The notes beneath the pieces were generated by a model. That model was not told the DNA's origin. It was given only the letters and a program-made list of their open reading frames with translations, and ran no database searches. From assembly GCF_047663525.1 (NCBI RefSeq), contig NC_092594.1, positions 36,937,001 to 37,001,000 of the forward strand: 64,000 bases of DNA, read 5' to 3'. Of the stretch, positions 1 to 44,620 are shown in pieces; the first letter of the stretch is position 1, and each line of letters opens with the position of its first letter. This stretch comes from Anas platyrhynchos. Taxonomy: Eukaryota > Chordata > Aves > Anseriformes > Anatidae. The translations under genes were made by a program, and so were the position numbers.

Positions 1-538
1 TGCAATAAGCATGATAGAAGAGGTGGTTATGCTAAGACAATCACACTCCTGAGGCATCAGGAGGCTATGAAGCACAGCTGACTACTTCTGCTCCTCTCAC
101 AGCAACCTCACCCCAGTGCCTTACTGCTATTATAAAAATCTTTATCATGTGGAGATTTATGTATTTCTCTTGCTCTGAAAGATGATGAAGTTGGCAGTTT
201 TGGGGATGCTGAAGAGCAGTTTCAGATGAGCCGTGTGGTTCACAAAGATTAATCCACTCCTTTGGAAAATGTTCATCAGCCTGTAACACTCTCTCAGTTA
301 GAAGCCTGGTTTTAAATAATATAACAGATGGTTTGCTTGTAAAATCCTTGAAAGATAAATCCATTTGTTATGATGGACTTTTCTGTTTTATTTCAACCAC
401 GACCCAAGACTATCAAAAGGCCTAGAGCAGGGGAGGGGAAGTGATAAAAGGAGCAACAGCAGACAGAGTGCATGAAGCAAGGCTTCAGTATACTCTGGAT
501 TTGACCACACTCCCTTCTGCAGATGCCATATACTGTAC
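1..538 (-). other. DOCK7 intron 11, partial
   Basis: No further DOCK7 exon could be found in either frame phase. The open frame over 65-364 on the minus strand has no recognisable similarity. The sequence is ordinary AT-rich intron. Confidence 0.8.
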
Positions 539-33808
<33,270 letters not shown>

Positions 33809-33888
33809 GGCCGCGCTGAGGGGCCGGGGCCCTGATGCTGGGCGGAGGAGGAGGCGCGCACCCGAGCGGCGCAGCCGGCCCAGCGCCC

Positions 33889-33999
33889 TCCTCCTCCTCC
33901 TTTTTCCTCCTCCTTTTTCCTCCTCCTCCTCCTCTTCTTCCCTCCTCCTCCTCCTCCTCTTCTTCCCTCCTCCTCCTTTTTCCTCCTCCCTCCCTCCAA
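33889..33999 (-). repeat. GGA-rich purine tract upstream of the DOCK7 ATG
   Basis: About 110 bp of near-pure pyrimidine on the plus strand (CCT/CTT units and T5 blocks), hence GGA/GAA/GGAAAAA purine repeats on the DOCK7 sense strand. It lies 80-190 bp upstream of the ATG, so in the 5' UTR or core promoter. Translated in the DOCK7 frame it would give runs of Arg and Glu. Confidence 0.9.
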
Positions 34000-36900
34000 A
34001 AGGTCCCGACCCCTCGGCTCGGACCCAGAGGGTCTCCAACTCGTGTTTTTTTTTTTGGGGAGGAATGCACAAAAATAAAGCTGTTTCGGGGCTTTGAAAA
34101 AACTGTTGGACCCGCGACGCGTTCTCGCTGATGATTCTGAGTGGACGCTACCCGGCATGTGGCGTGGGTTCATCTAACCCAGGGAACTATTAATAGTACT
34201 AGGATGTGTCCCCAAGTCGCAAGTGTTAATTCATCCGATCCCATCTGCTTGCGTTGCGTGAATGCTTCCAGCGCGTTGTGCCTGCAGCCCGAGCACACCC
34301 ATTTTTCCACCAGCGACTTGCAGCTGCACACAGTTATCCTGCGTTTCTGTCTGCGTGTGTTTGCCCGGGGAATGTCAGGCCCCAAAATCTGCAGATACGT
34401 ACACACATGAGCAGTCCCTCCGGCGTTAACCAGGCTGTGGCATGTCCGAAGCGGGGCCAACGGGGATACGGTTGTGGCCTGCCACCAAATTGTGCTGCCA
34501 CGCATCCCACACGTGCACGCAGATGGAGATGCTGCAAAGCAAAGACCCATTGTGTGCCACCCAGCGAGGGCTGCTCTTCACCAGGGGGAGGGGAGGAAAA
34601 ATCCCCCAACTGTCCGCCCAGACAAAGACTTCTGCTCCTGAATTGCTGCCGGCGTGTAGGATTCCCCCTGGCTAAGTCCGTCATGGAGGGTGTACAGGAC
34701 AGCCAGCCAGCCATAAACCTGACATCCCAATCAGTTCTCGTACACTGTACGTGCTCACAAGTACAGACCTCATCATGTGGGACCACCAGAAACGTTTCCT
34801 CTCTCCCCATCCCCCATCCTGCATGGAATTTCCTTTCCAAAAGGACATCGGCCTGAGATGCAGGAGGACTCATTTAGCCCTGCCTTAAGGGAAGCTGTCA
34901 CTGCCTGGCTCTTTTATGCTGAAACTGAGAATCCCACATCTCTGAAAAGGGGGATTCTTATTGCTGCCCAAAGGTGCCAGGAGCGATCCAGCCCCACGAG
35001 CTCTCATACAGACACAGAGGAGCTCAGGTCCGTCAAGAGCTCTTGAATTTTAGGATTCTCCGGTCAGTTACTGCTACTGACAGAAGAACTTGATTCATTG
35101 GTGGCACATGCAAATTTGGCCAAGTATTATCCCCCAAAGCTATATATACCTTATTTTAAAGCTTTCTACAACTGCTTTGCTAGCGTGGGTTGCTGAAAAG
35201 CAGAGGGTATGTTCCAAACTGCAGTAGCGACACGGGCGACTTCAAGGCTCTGTCTGTCGGGCAGGAACGGCGCAGCTTGGAGCAGCCCCCAGCCACCCCT
35301 ACCGCCTGCCTCTGCCCGCGCACCATCTGCGCTGTGTGCCAGCTGGTTCCTGCACCTCCTCAGCGTGTGGCACAGGGCTGGAGGTAACCAGTTGTGGAGT
35401 TCTGGGGTCAGCTCTGCCCCTCTGTCAGCGCCTTTTGGCGCCTTTTGGCCAGATGAGCTCAGGCAGCCCTCCCATCCCTGTGCAGGAGGCTGCTGGCGGA
35501 AGGGCAGGCGGGTGAGATGTGCCCGCACCCCAGCCGCGCCTGACGGATGTGCTCTGACATGGGAGGCTGCGGGCTGCGAGGAAGGGAAGTCTGCGTGGAT
35601 ACCAGGGCTTGAAACTGCTGGCTGAGGTGGGGACAGACATCCTGCTCTGCCACCCCTGCCGGAGAGGTCTCCTGTCCTGGAAGAGCAGGATAGGAACTGG
35701 GAGCAGTCAAGGTTTAAGCTACGGCAACAGTCTCTGCTTGCCAGCGAACGGCCTTTGTGCTGCTTGTACATCGTCACTGCAGAGCTACACGGAGCAAGGG
35801 ACATTCACCTCTTTGTCAAGGATTTGTTATTCGTCTTGTTGAAGCACGTAAATGTACAGAAGTTTCAACAGAGATGAAAAAAAAAAAATGACTCTACCCT
35901 ATCTAATGTGGAACATCTAGGTACGAAAGTGAATTTCAGAACAATAACAGAAAGATTTCTCATTACTGTTCAGGCAGTAACAGCCCAGCAACAGTCTACA
36001 AAGTTGCACCGATGACTTTAAATGCTAAGAGATCACAAAAGGCAGTAGAAACGTACACTTGGAAAGGGCTTCTATAGATTGACCCTAATCTTGCAGTGTG
36101 TGGAGCAATAATCAAAAGAAATCGAGGAAAAAGTGAAGAAGTACGAGGAAAAGACGCAGTCTTTCACAATTATAAATTCAACAATGCCAGACATTACAAT
36201 TCATAGTGCCAACAAATCCTTCCTCTGTGTTGCTGACAAATCAGCATGACTGATGTTGTGGCGTCTTATTTCGAGCGCCCCAGTGAGTGCTGCCACTGAC
36301 AGGCACTGAGTCATGTAACCTTTCTGCCTGTTTTCTCTGTACCTTGTAACAAAAACAGGCCACCTATCTGAAGTTCACAGCTCAGACACAGTGCTCTGTC
36401 AACACATGTATCTGTGAAACAGCACCTGCCCTTCTCTCCCTCACAGTGAAAGGTTGTGAATGAAGAAGCATTTCAATCCATTCAGAACCATTCTTGTCCA
36501 AAACCACACACATCCTCTAAAATAAGTGACTAAAATGCTTTTTTTTTCTTTTTTTTTTTTTTTGAGAATGAATTTCACTTGGCTACAATCAAACGGGGCA
36601 AAGGCATCTTGTGAACATAGATGTAACTCCTCGAGTCTGATAATTCCTAACGTTGGATCTTGCGCAAGAAAAATCTTTTGGATTGTAGCCACGAAACATT
36701 TAGCAAAATGTGAACTGATCCCGTGCCTTGTCTCTTAGCAGTCCATGTACTCATTCCATTGCTTCCTTGTTCTTACGTAAACTTCCTCAAAGCCAAAACA
36801 CCAAAACACAAAACACAAAATGTGTCCAGCATAATTCGATAAACAATGAAGTAAATAAGGGACTGTAAATTCAGAGAGCCATCTACTGGCAACTAAGTGA

Positions 36901-37209
36901 AACGAATTAAACTCATTAAGGGCCAAATCTCTGCCTCTCTCAGGCAAATTTCTTTATAGTTAAGAAACTAAGCACAAATAAACCCGTGTATAATTATCAT
37001 TTCAAAGCATATGTGGTAAAAGTGAAGCTGCTGGTTCTCGGAGCAAGAAGGAGCTGCCTCGTTAGCCCAGTGCCTGGATTCTACGGGGTGAATGAGAAAG
37101 GAAGAGTAACAGAATAAAGGAGTGAGGACTGTTCGAGTGCCTGCAGCCTTCAATACATCCCTTACATCCACACTATTTCTCTTATAGATGGCTCAAGTCA
37201 GGTACAGAA

Positions 37210-37265
37210 TAAGCAAATAATAGCAGAGCTGGAATTAGAGCCAAGGTGCCCTGAGTTTAGTGCTT
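37210..37265 (-). mobile_element. MIR/CORE-SINE-like relic
   Basis: AGCAGAGCTGGAATTAGAGCC followed by AAGGTGCCCTGA and TTAGTGCTT resembles the reverse-complement MIR segment (GGCAGAGCTGGGATT-type). Recall-based and short. Confidence 0.4.
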
Positions 37266-38745
37266 CAAAGATGAGTTTTAGAGGGAACAATGTTCTTCAT
37301 CACTACCATCAGAAGATCACAAGGGATACACATGGCAAGGGTGCTGCAATGAGTTCCGGACACTGAATCAAATCATGTCAACTACTGCATGACGCACAAC
37401 AGCTTTGCATAAAAGTCTCCTGCCTAGAGAGATATTTCCCAGGCTGAGCCTGACCCACAGCAGGATCATGCTTCCTCTCTGGGGAACAGCAGCTCCAGGC
37501 ACTGGTACTCTCAGAAGATGAGTGAAACCACAGCAGTGTGCAGTTCCTCCCCTCCTCTTGGACTTACCTCCACTATTTTAGGTGGCTTGGGAAGACCAGA
37601 AGACACTTGCACAGGAATGGTGGCCAGACTCCGTACTTCTGCACGAAAAGCTCCTTTTGGAGGAGAAATGGAAATTTGAATCCTCAGCCACACTGGCCTT
37701 TCTGCAGCCTTCTTCACATGGCAGTGTTTGACATCTGCTTCATTTTTTAAATTCTTCGTCTCTTGGAATGATCACTTGCAGATTTCTTCATTTTGATAGA
37801 TTCTTGAACTTAAATCTCCTTGGCTACAGACTTGCAGTATTCCCAGCTGAGATTCAACTAATTTCTGCTAACGTTTATCACTTTTAGGTACTGTTTCTAT
37901 TTAACTAAGATCTTAAATTAATCATAGCCTTGACACAGGTTCTTACAGGTATCTGACTGGCCCCTCTTCTTCTCTAGTCTCATCCCGGGAAGGAAATCTG
38001 GTTTTGGATGGAGTAAGTGGTACAAGCAGAACCGTGCTGGCTAAATCAGTGGAGGCAAACACCTCAACAGCAATCTCTGGAGGGGTATGCCCAGTTTGTC
38101 ACATTCATCTTGCATGACTTCAAGAATGGTGCACAAAGCACTGTCACAATTGCTTCCACAGGCAGACTGACACACCAGGCACATGTGAGCAGATTCACAC
38201 TTTGGTAGAAAGGTGAGTCACATCTGGAAAAGGACCTCTGGGCCACCCTTAGCAGATAGCATAGTTATTGTCAAGTCTGTGCAGGCATGTGGGAAGATTT
38301 CAAGAAGCAACATGGGAGAATCCTTATCTGAAAGGATTCATCAAGCATACATGCTTCCTTGTTGCTTTATTGCTTGCTTGCATTGACTATTAACCTTGAA
38401 GATCCCAACTTCTTTGGGAAACCTGTGACATTGTAGAGAGATGGGTTTGCTTCTGAGACAAAATGCTTGTCCATAGCTGTTATATTTTAATCAAAAATGC
38501 TTCTCATCTTTATAAAGCTCTGTATCCTTCATCTAACCATTCTATTTCAAGCAGTGTTGCTAAACGCAAACAACCCTGCTACAAGCATGTCTGAGGTTTT
38601 CTGTTCTGAAATGAGTGGGAGCGACCTTGGTGTAACCTATTCTAACAAGTAGTTCTGTGAGCAGCAGAATTAACACAGCCTGGATTCCAGTGTTCTCCCT
38701 TTATCCCATCCCTGGGTCTCTTTTTACTTGAACAGCTATTTCCAC

Positions 38746-38787
38746 AAAAAAAAAAAAAAGAAAAAAAAAAAAAAGAAAAAAAAAAAG
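38746..38787 (+). repeat. A-rich simple repeat
   Basis: Three runs of 11-14 A separated by single G. Intergenic. Confidence 0.92.
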
Positions 38788-41263
38788 AGGTATTTAGTGT
38801 CTCCAAGGCCCTGCAAACCTGATTAAATTGCAGAGTGGTTTCAAAATGTTCCAGAGGGAAACAGATCAAACATGGCTTACTTCCCTAGGAAATTAAACTA
38901 AAAATAAGTGAGGAAAATTTCCCTTCTTTATAGCTCCTTGACCTAAGGTCTGCTCTGTTTACAAAACAGACAAATGGGTATTTTGGAAAGCACATACAGG
39001 TTGGCCAAATATTTTCTAAATATATTGCAGATTATTGATGAATGCTTAGATGACTTCCCAGAGGCAATCTAGTTGGCCAGTGGCTCATACAGCAGTAGAA
39101 GCTGCATTCCCCTGACTGCCCACCAATTTGGTGTTACCTCGCCGATCTGCAGTATTTGGTGGGTAACTGTTCTGTAACCATGATATCTCAAAGATCCATA
39201 AAGCAGAGAGTATCGTCTCTAATTTTCAGACTTCTTGGCTTTGCCTCGTTGTGTTACCTGTTTGGGTTACCTACCAAAAAAGGAAAGACAAATTAAATTT
39301 TCCATAAACACAGATTTTAAATATTTTGTTACTTTTACCATATTAATTTAGTACAAATAGAGCTCAAAGCTGCTTTGCATGGCCTTTATGGCATTAAAAT
39401 ACTTAAAGAATAAACTCTGTGATGTTTGTTAGAAGTTTGTTGAATGCAATCTGCCCTCTCCCACTCCCTCTGCAAATCTCTCCTACAGAAATAGGAATTA
39501 GTCAGTGTGAAGAAAACTCTTTCTTTACAGATAGTTATTTATGGTTACCCATGGAATTATTCTGCAATCAAAGCTTTGTTTTGCATGATCTGACTGATGC
39601 AAAAAGCAGAAAATAAATATCTTCATTCTCATAACCTGATTGCCTGAGGGATTTGCAATGTATATCCAGATGGCATATTGTGTGGCCTATCAAATCAGGG
39701 CATGGTTATTAAATTTCAGAGCAGGAAGGTGCAGGCAACTAATTTCAGGCAAGGGAATCATCATCTCATCTGATCAACTGAATAATTCTTTGTTCAATAT
39801 TTACCCAAATCCAAGCCATGTGAGCTACTGAGCTCTCAATATTCGAGACCATGCACAAACAGACAAGCACATTCATCTTTGTCTTTGAAAATATAAGCAA
39901 AGCTGAAACTTTAAAGAACTATTATTTCTAAAATAGGTCATAAAATTCTGAAGGCAGGTCTGTCTCCTTCTGCCCTGACAGATTACCCAGGGCTGTGGGG
40001 ACAGTCTTTCAGGAATTTAGTACAAACAGGAAATTATTTTTATATTTAAATCTTTATCTTTGCTTGGAATATAAAGATACATGCGGTGTGTGTGCAACTT
40101 TCTGTTTATTACCTTTCCTTTTCAGTTTCAAAAGGAACGGTGACAGCTTGTGACCATTTTTTTTTAGGATTTTTCAAATTTTATCACGGTAATGCTGTTA
40201 CTACACTGCTGTGTGGAGATGCTCACTGGTAGAAAGGATTCCCCAGAAGAGATGGGGATTGTGATCACTGATTTATGGGAACACAGCAGTGAGGTGCTGT
40301 TAGCAGAGGCAAGCAGTGAGCTGAAAGGCAGGGGAAGGAGCAGAACCGTGATCTCCCACATCCTAGCTTCAGGCCAATAGCTCGATCAGTGAAACGCGGT
40401 GTGTCTTCTGCTTTGCACCCTTACACCCAAGATCTTCTGCCCTTATGGACGCAGTATGTGGAACATATCATGTCCATGGGATGACACATAAAAAAACCAG
40501 CATGAAATACCCGCTGTTGGCATTTATCCTCCTGAAGCTTGACTTTAGATCAGGTGCTATAATCACGTGCTGAATGTAAAAAATTAAACCCAGCCTGATC
40601 ATTGTTGGCCAGCAGAAGGCAGTAAAATCACAAGATGGGGAAAAAAAAAATCATTAAACTTCCTTCATCAACCCAAACTTGTGCTTCTGGAGTCCCAGGC
40701 ACATGGAGAATACACCCTTTCTATAGGATGCTAAGTAATAATGTCGGATACAGGTGTTCAGCAAATTCAAGCCCTATCTTTCCCAAATCCTGCACTTCTT
40801 TGGGGGTAGTGTTTCTTTGTTATTTATTTTTATTTTGTTTTGTTTTCCAACATTGGCTCCTGGTACGTCCAATGACTATTTTAAGCAGCTGATTGATGAA
40901 GAAGCTCCTTTACAAAAGAACTACAAGCAACCCCTCAGCACAAGTAGCCTAGTAAGCTGAGAGCAGATGCAATTCCTTGACCATTTTTAGAAAAGGAATT
41001 TTAAAAAAATAAATAAAAACAACTGGAAATGGCATTGTCATACAACTAAATACATAGAAGTTGAGGCTGAGGGTTTAAATACTACCAGCCCCCACAGAAT
41101 TCGGGGATTTTGGCACTCTTTTTACTGGAGTGGAGGCACACGAGCCAGCTGCTCGCCTCAGGCCTCCCTTCCCGGGGCTTGTCTGCAGCCTCCTCCCGCC
41201 CTTCGCCTCAGCCTCCGCCGCCATCCCGCCACGCCCGGCTGTGGAAAACCGCCCTCCCTCTGA

Positions 41264-41282
41264 ACTACAACTCCCAGCATGC
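41264..41282 (+). promoter_or_regulatory. ZNF143/THAP11-type site (ACTACAACTCCCAGCATGC)
   Basis: A full match to the extended ZNF143 (Staf) motif, the ACTACA half followed by the TCCCAGCATGC core. This motif is common near transcription starts of vertebrate housekeeping genes. Confidence 0.8.
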
Positions 41283-41336
41283 CCCGCGCGGGCTCACCGC
41301 CCGACCGCCCGGCCTCCTCCCGCCGCAGCGCCCGCC

Positions 41337-41350
41337 GGGACTTGTAGTCC
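41337..41350 (-). promoter_or_regulatory. Second ACTACA-type site, inverted
   Basis: The minus strand reads GGACTACAAGTCCC, an ACTACA half-site with a partial core, facing the first site about 55 bp away. Confidence 0.55.
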
Positions 41351-41424
41351 TTGGGCCGCTCCCCCGCGGCCAAGGCACCGGGAGGCCGCTGCCGGCCGAC
41401 CGCAGCACGGAGCTCACCGCGGGG
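41351..41424 (+). other. ATG4C: Probable ATG4C non-coding exon 1 (3' boundary at donor)
   Basis: The CpG island contains a strong donor, CGCGGG-GTAAGC, with GT at 41425-41426. The first coding exon begins with its own acceptor near 44490, so a spliced 5' UTR exon is required, and this is the best donor in the island. The 5' boundary given is nominal; the transcription start is unknown. Confidence 0.5.
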
Positions 41425-42630
41425 GTAAGCGGCGGCCCCGCCGGGAGCGGCGGCTTGGGAGGGGGTGGCGGAGCTCCGCTGAGGGGGAGCGGTCGTGGGG
41501 GAGCGCGGCCGGCGGCGCGGGGCCCTCACGGTGGCGGCTGCGAGGCCCCGGGCCCAGCCCCGCAGCCCCCGGGCAGCCCGGAGCGGGGCAGGTCCGCAAC
41601 GAGCTGAGGGGAAAAAGGGGAATTTGTCGTGGGTCCGCTGCAAAACCGGGACGGGGGAGCCGTCTTCGAGCCGGGGGGGCTCCGTACAGAGGACCCTATT
41701 TCTTTATAAACGTTTCTGCTTTCCGTCAGGAGCTTCTCTGTGAGGTTTGCGAAGCGGTGCTGCTGCTAATGCGGTTTCTTTGCAGGTTGAAGTAAAAGCT
41801 GTAATTAACAGAGGTCGTCACGCTCGGAGCCGGCTCATCCCTTGCACTGGAGTCGCAGCGGCAGGTTAGGTTGCTTTTCCGTTGTTATTAAACAGAAAAA
41901 AAAAAAATAATAAAACAACCCTAAAAGCAGGAACTTTGGTACAGCCGTCCCCTTCCAAGGCTGGGTGGTGGCAGTCCCAGACAGGGCGTCGGTGTGCGCT
42001 CAGGCTGTGGTGCCACGCTGAGGTAACGTCCTGGTAATAGAGTACTTTCCAGATAACCTCTTGGGTGAGCCAACTTCCCCACAAAACCATCAGCATGAGG
42101 CTTAATAACAGGGCTTGTGTTGTGCCTGTTGGGCTTGGATCTATTCGCAGTGACCGTCTCCTGATGCTGCTCCAGTAGTTTCAGCGGGACTGTTACTGTT
42201 AAGTTCTTACACTAATGGGAAAACCCAGAATGTTTCAAGTGCAATCAGTTTGTCTGCTTTGTGTTAGCAGTCTTCTTTAAAGTCCCTTTCACATCTGCAG
42301 CATAACGCTAGGGAAGAAATGGAAGAAAAATGTACTGAGATGGCCGTTGTCTTTTAAAGGAAAATGAGCTTCTTTTCACATTGCATAATTTTTCCTTCAG
42401 CCCCTTTAGGAACAGTAGAGTTTGTTTCATTCCTAATTTTAGCTAGAGGGAGCTTTTACAGTTACTGGCTTTTATGGCAGTCACTGCCCTCTACAAAAAT
42501 GACCATTTCTGATGGATTGCATGAGGACAGGTCACACCAAACGCACCTCCTGAAGAAGCTGGTCTTACCAGCACTGCCAGTTAGTCAGTCATATGTGTCT
42601 ATGCAAAGTCTTTCCTTTTAATCCTGAAGT

Positions 42631-42656
42631 AAAAAAAAAAAAAAGGGGGGGGGGGG
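42631..42656 (+). repeat. A14-G12 purine run
   Basis: Fourteen A directly followed by twelve G, in ATG4C intron 1. Confidence 0.93.
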
Positions 42657-42744
42657 AGAGGGCAAGAATCAAAACCCAACCTTTAATTGTCTTTCTCTTC
42701 CTTCCCCTACAAAAAAACAGTTTAATTAAAGGCTAATTTAAGTG

Positions 42745-42766
42745 TTTTTTTTTTTTTTTTTTTTTT
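42745..42766 (+). repeat. T22 homopolymer
   Basis: Twenty-two consecutive T, 90 bp from the A14-G12 run. Confidence 0.93.
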
Positions 42767-44544
42767 AAAGTATTTGTTTTGTATTGCCTCTTGTTTGGTC
42801 AGAAAGGTTGTTGATGTAACTTTTATAAAAAATAATACAATAGAATAGCAGAAAAACATGTTAGGGGAGGCTTGGGCAAAAGATTTTCCATGCCTTACCT
42901 CCAGATCCCAGAAACAGTGCATCTGTGTGAGTACCTCCAGGCTCTGAAGATGTTGACACCCCAACATCTTCATATTCTCTTCACCGAGAGATACTAGCAT
43001 CAGGAATTATGCTAACAGGGGTTACATTTTATTTCCTGAAACTATACTCCCAGTGGAGAGAAGTAACAGGCTTTAGACTTCATCTGCTTTGATCTCAGTT
43101 CCGTGGACAATCACGCATGGAAAGGTAGATACAGTTCTCGATACAGCATCTCTGATAGTGTCCCGTCCTGTTCTAGGTTGATTAATTAAATGAAATAATT
43201 TACTTTTCTTCACTTTATCATTTGTTCTTATCAAGCTTGGCTAAGAATATGCTGAAGTCTGCAGTGATGTTCCACTATTTATCAACTTCTGATGTCCCAC
43301 ATTAAAAAATATTTTCCACCTACCTATGTGCTACTTCATATCATCAGGAAAATCTATTCCAAGTATTTAAAAGTGAATCATTGACAGAATGCATGCAGAG
43401 AAGGAAGCTATATTTTTTAGCAGCAAACTTCCTGTTAGTAAGTGGTACAGGTGGACTACAAAAGGAGTTCTGTCCTGTATTCTCAGACTTCTTAGGGATA
43501 AATAAAGGTAGTATATATTCTTTTCCTATTATCAGGAGTTCAGAGTGGTTTTAAGGTAAAGTCTATCGTGTCCTGCAACTCAGAGTCAGTAAATGTGCAT
43601 TTCCATGCTGCTGCCACACCTTTTGGACAATTTATAGTATTTTTTAAAATTATTATTATTTTTTAAACAAGAAAGATCTGCACAGCAGTGCCTTTTACCA
43701 CCCTTTTACCACTCTCATTTCTGTAATACAGCTGGACTACTGCAGAAAACATGATCAAATCAGAAGGGAGCCTTTTTGCACTGCAAGTGATGCTTCGAAG
43801 GGATGTAAACTAAGCATGGATTTGTTGACAGTATTCTGCTCGGCTTCTGATGTTACCCCTCCAACAAGTTAGTTCTGCTCAGAATTATGTCACTGTTACT
43901 ACACGCATTTTCATTAACTATTTTCTGCCTTGTACACATGCAGCAAAGCATCTTGTTCTTTATCAGCTGCTCTAAAATATATACACTTGGGCTTAGGAAA
44001 ATTCTTGACTACAAATACTAGAAATCTGAAACTAACGCTGTTTTTTTAAAGCCAGGATATGTTTATCAGTGCTCTGACTCCCTGATGTGAGAAAAAAATT
44101 ACTCACTGTTTTCTTTCTAGCAGAAAATAATAGTATCTAACCTGTAGTAGTGAAATACAGCTCTTTATTACACTGCAAATTAGAACGAGTGTGCTTGTAC
44201 ACCAGCATAGGTTGTATGCCCTAGATCAGTTTGTGGTGCAGTAGAGAGCTGTTGGAGAACATTATATTTTATTTAGTTTTGCATTGTAATTTTATTAGTG
44301 GGTATTTGGAATCAAATGTTTTTATGATTTATTCATGGAACATGTGATTGCTTCCCAGTCCCTGGAAGTAGAGGATTCTGCAAGTTTATTACTGTTTCTG
44401 GTCATGTTAGGCTTAAGTACCCACGTGTGTGGGTAGTGATACTACTGTGCTCTCTGCCCATGGATATGTTTGTATTTTTCTTTTTACAGCAGCAGAATTT
44501 AATGTTTTACAAGACAGCGATGGCTTTTTCTCTGGAATCTGAAT

Positions 44545-44620
44545 ATGGAGGCCACAGGGACAGATGAAGTAGAAAAGATAAAATCAAAGTTTATGTCAGC
44601 ATGGCACAACATGAAATACA
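44545..44620 (+). CDS. ATG4C: ATG4C coding exon 1 (start codon)
   Basis: Encodes residues 1-25, [20 protein letters not shown] then HNMKY, plus one base of Ser26. The exon also carries about 55 nt of 5' UTR from the acceptor TTTTTACAG, which is followed by an AGCAG that offers alternative AG sites (44490, 44493 or 44496). The donor is GTAAGTG. The start is fixed by similarity to vertebrate ATG4C. The DEVD caspase-like motif recalled at residues 7-10 in human reads DEVE here. Confidence 0.95.

Larger units (their letters stand above)
34131..41139. other. DOCK7-ATG4C intergenic region
   Basis: About 7 kb between the two divergent CpG islands with no recognisable gene. It contains a GC-richer patch at 35200-35640 (with a 10-bp GCGCCTTTTG tandem repeat at 35428-35447), an A-rich repeat at 38746-38787, a T-run at 36539-36563 and a MIR-like relic near 37210-37265. 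The 200-codon plus-strand frame at 34254-34856 and the 212-codon minus-strand frame at 35166-35804 match no family I know and look like chance frames in GC-rich DNA. Confidence 0.75.
41140..41700 (+). promoter_or_regulatory. ATG4C: ATG4C CpG island and promoter
   Basis: A sharp rise in GC and CpG density, against AT-rich flanks, 3 kb upstream of the first ATG4C coding exon. It holds two ACTACA-type sites and a consensus splice donor at 41425. No TATA box and no CACGTG (TFEB/CLEAR-like) E-box was seen. Confidence 0.75.
41425..44489 (+). other. ATG4C intron 1 (putative)
   Basis: About 3.1 kb, assuming the exon 1 donor at 41425. It includes an A14G12 purine run (42631-42656) and a T22 run (42745-42766). 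No other exon or transposon is recognised. Confidence 0.6.

Noticed and set aside
34254..34856. 200-codon plus-strand open frame upstream of DOCK7
   Set aside because: No similarity, no plausible start context or conserved motif, and it is mirrored by an equally long antisense frame.
41130..41795. 221-codon plus-strand open frame over the ATG4C CpG island
   Set aside because: Ala/Pro/Arg-rich translation of GC-rich promoter sequence. ATG4C coding clearly starts at 44545.
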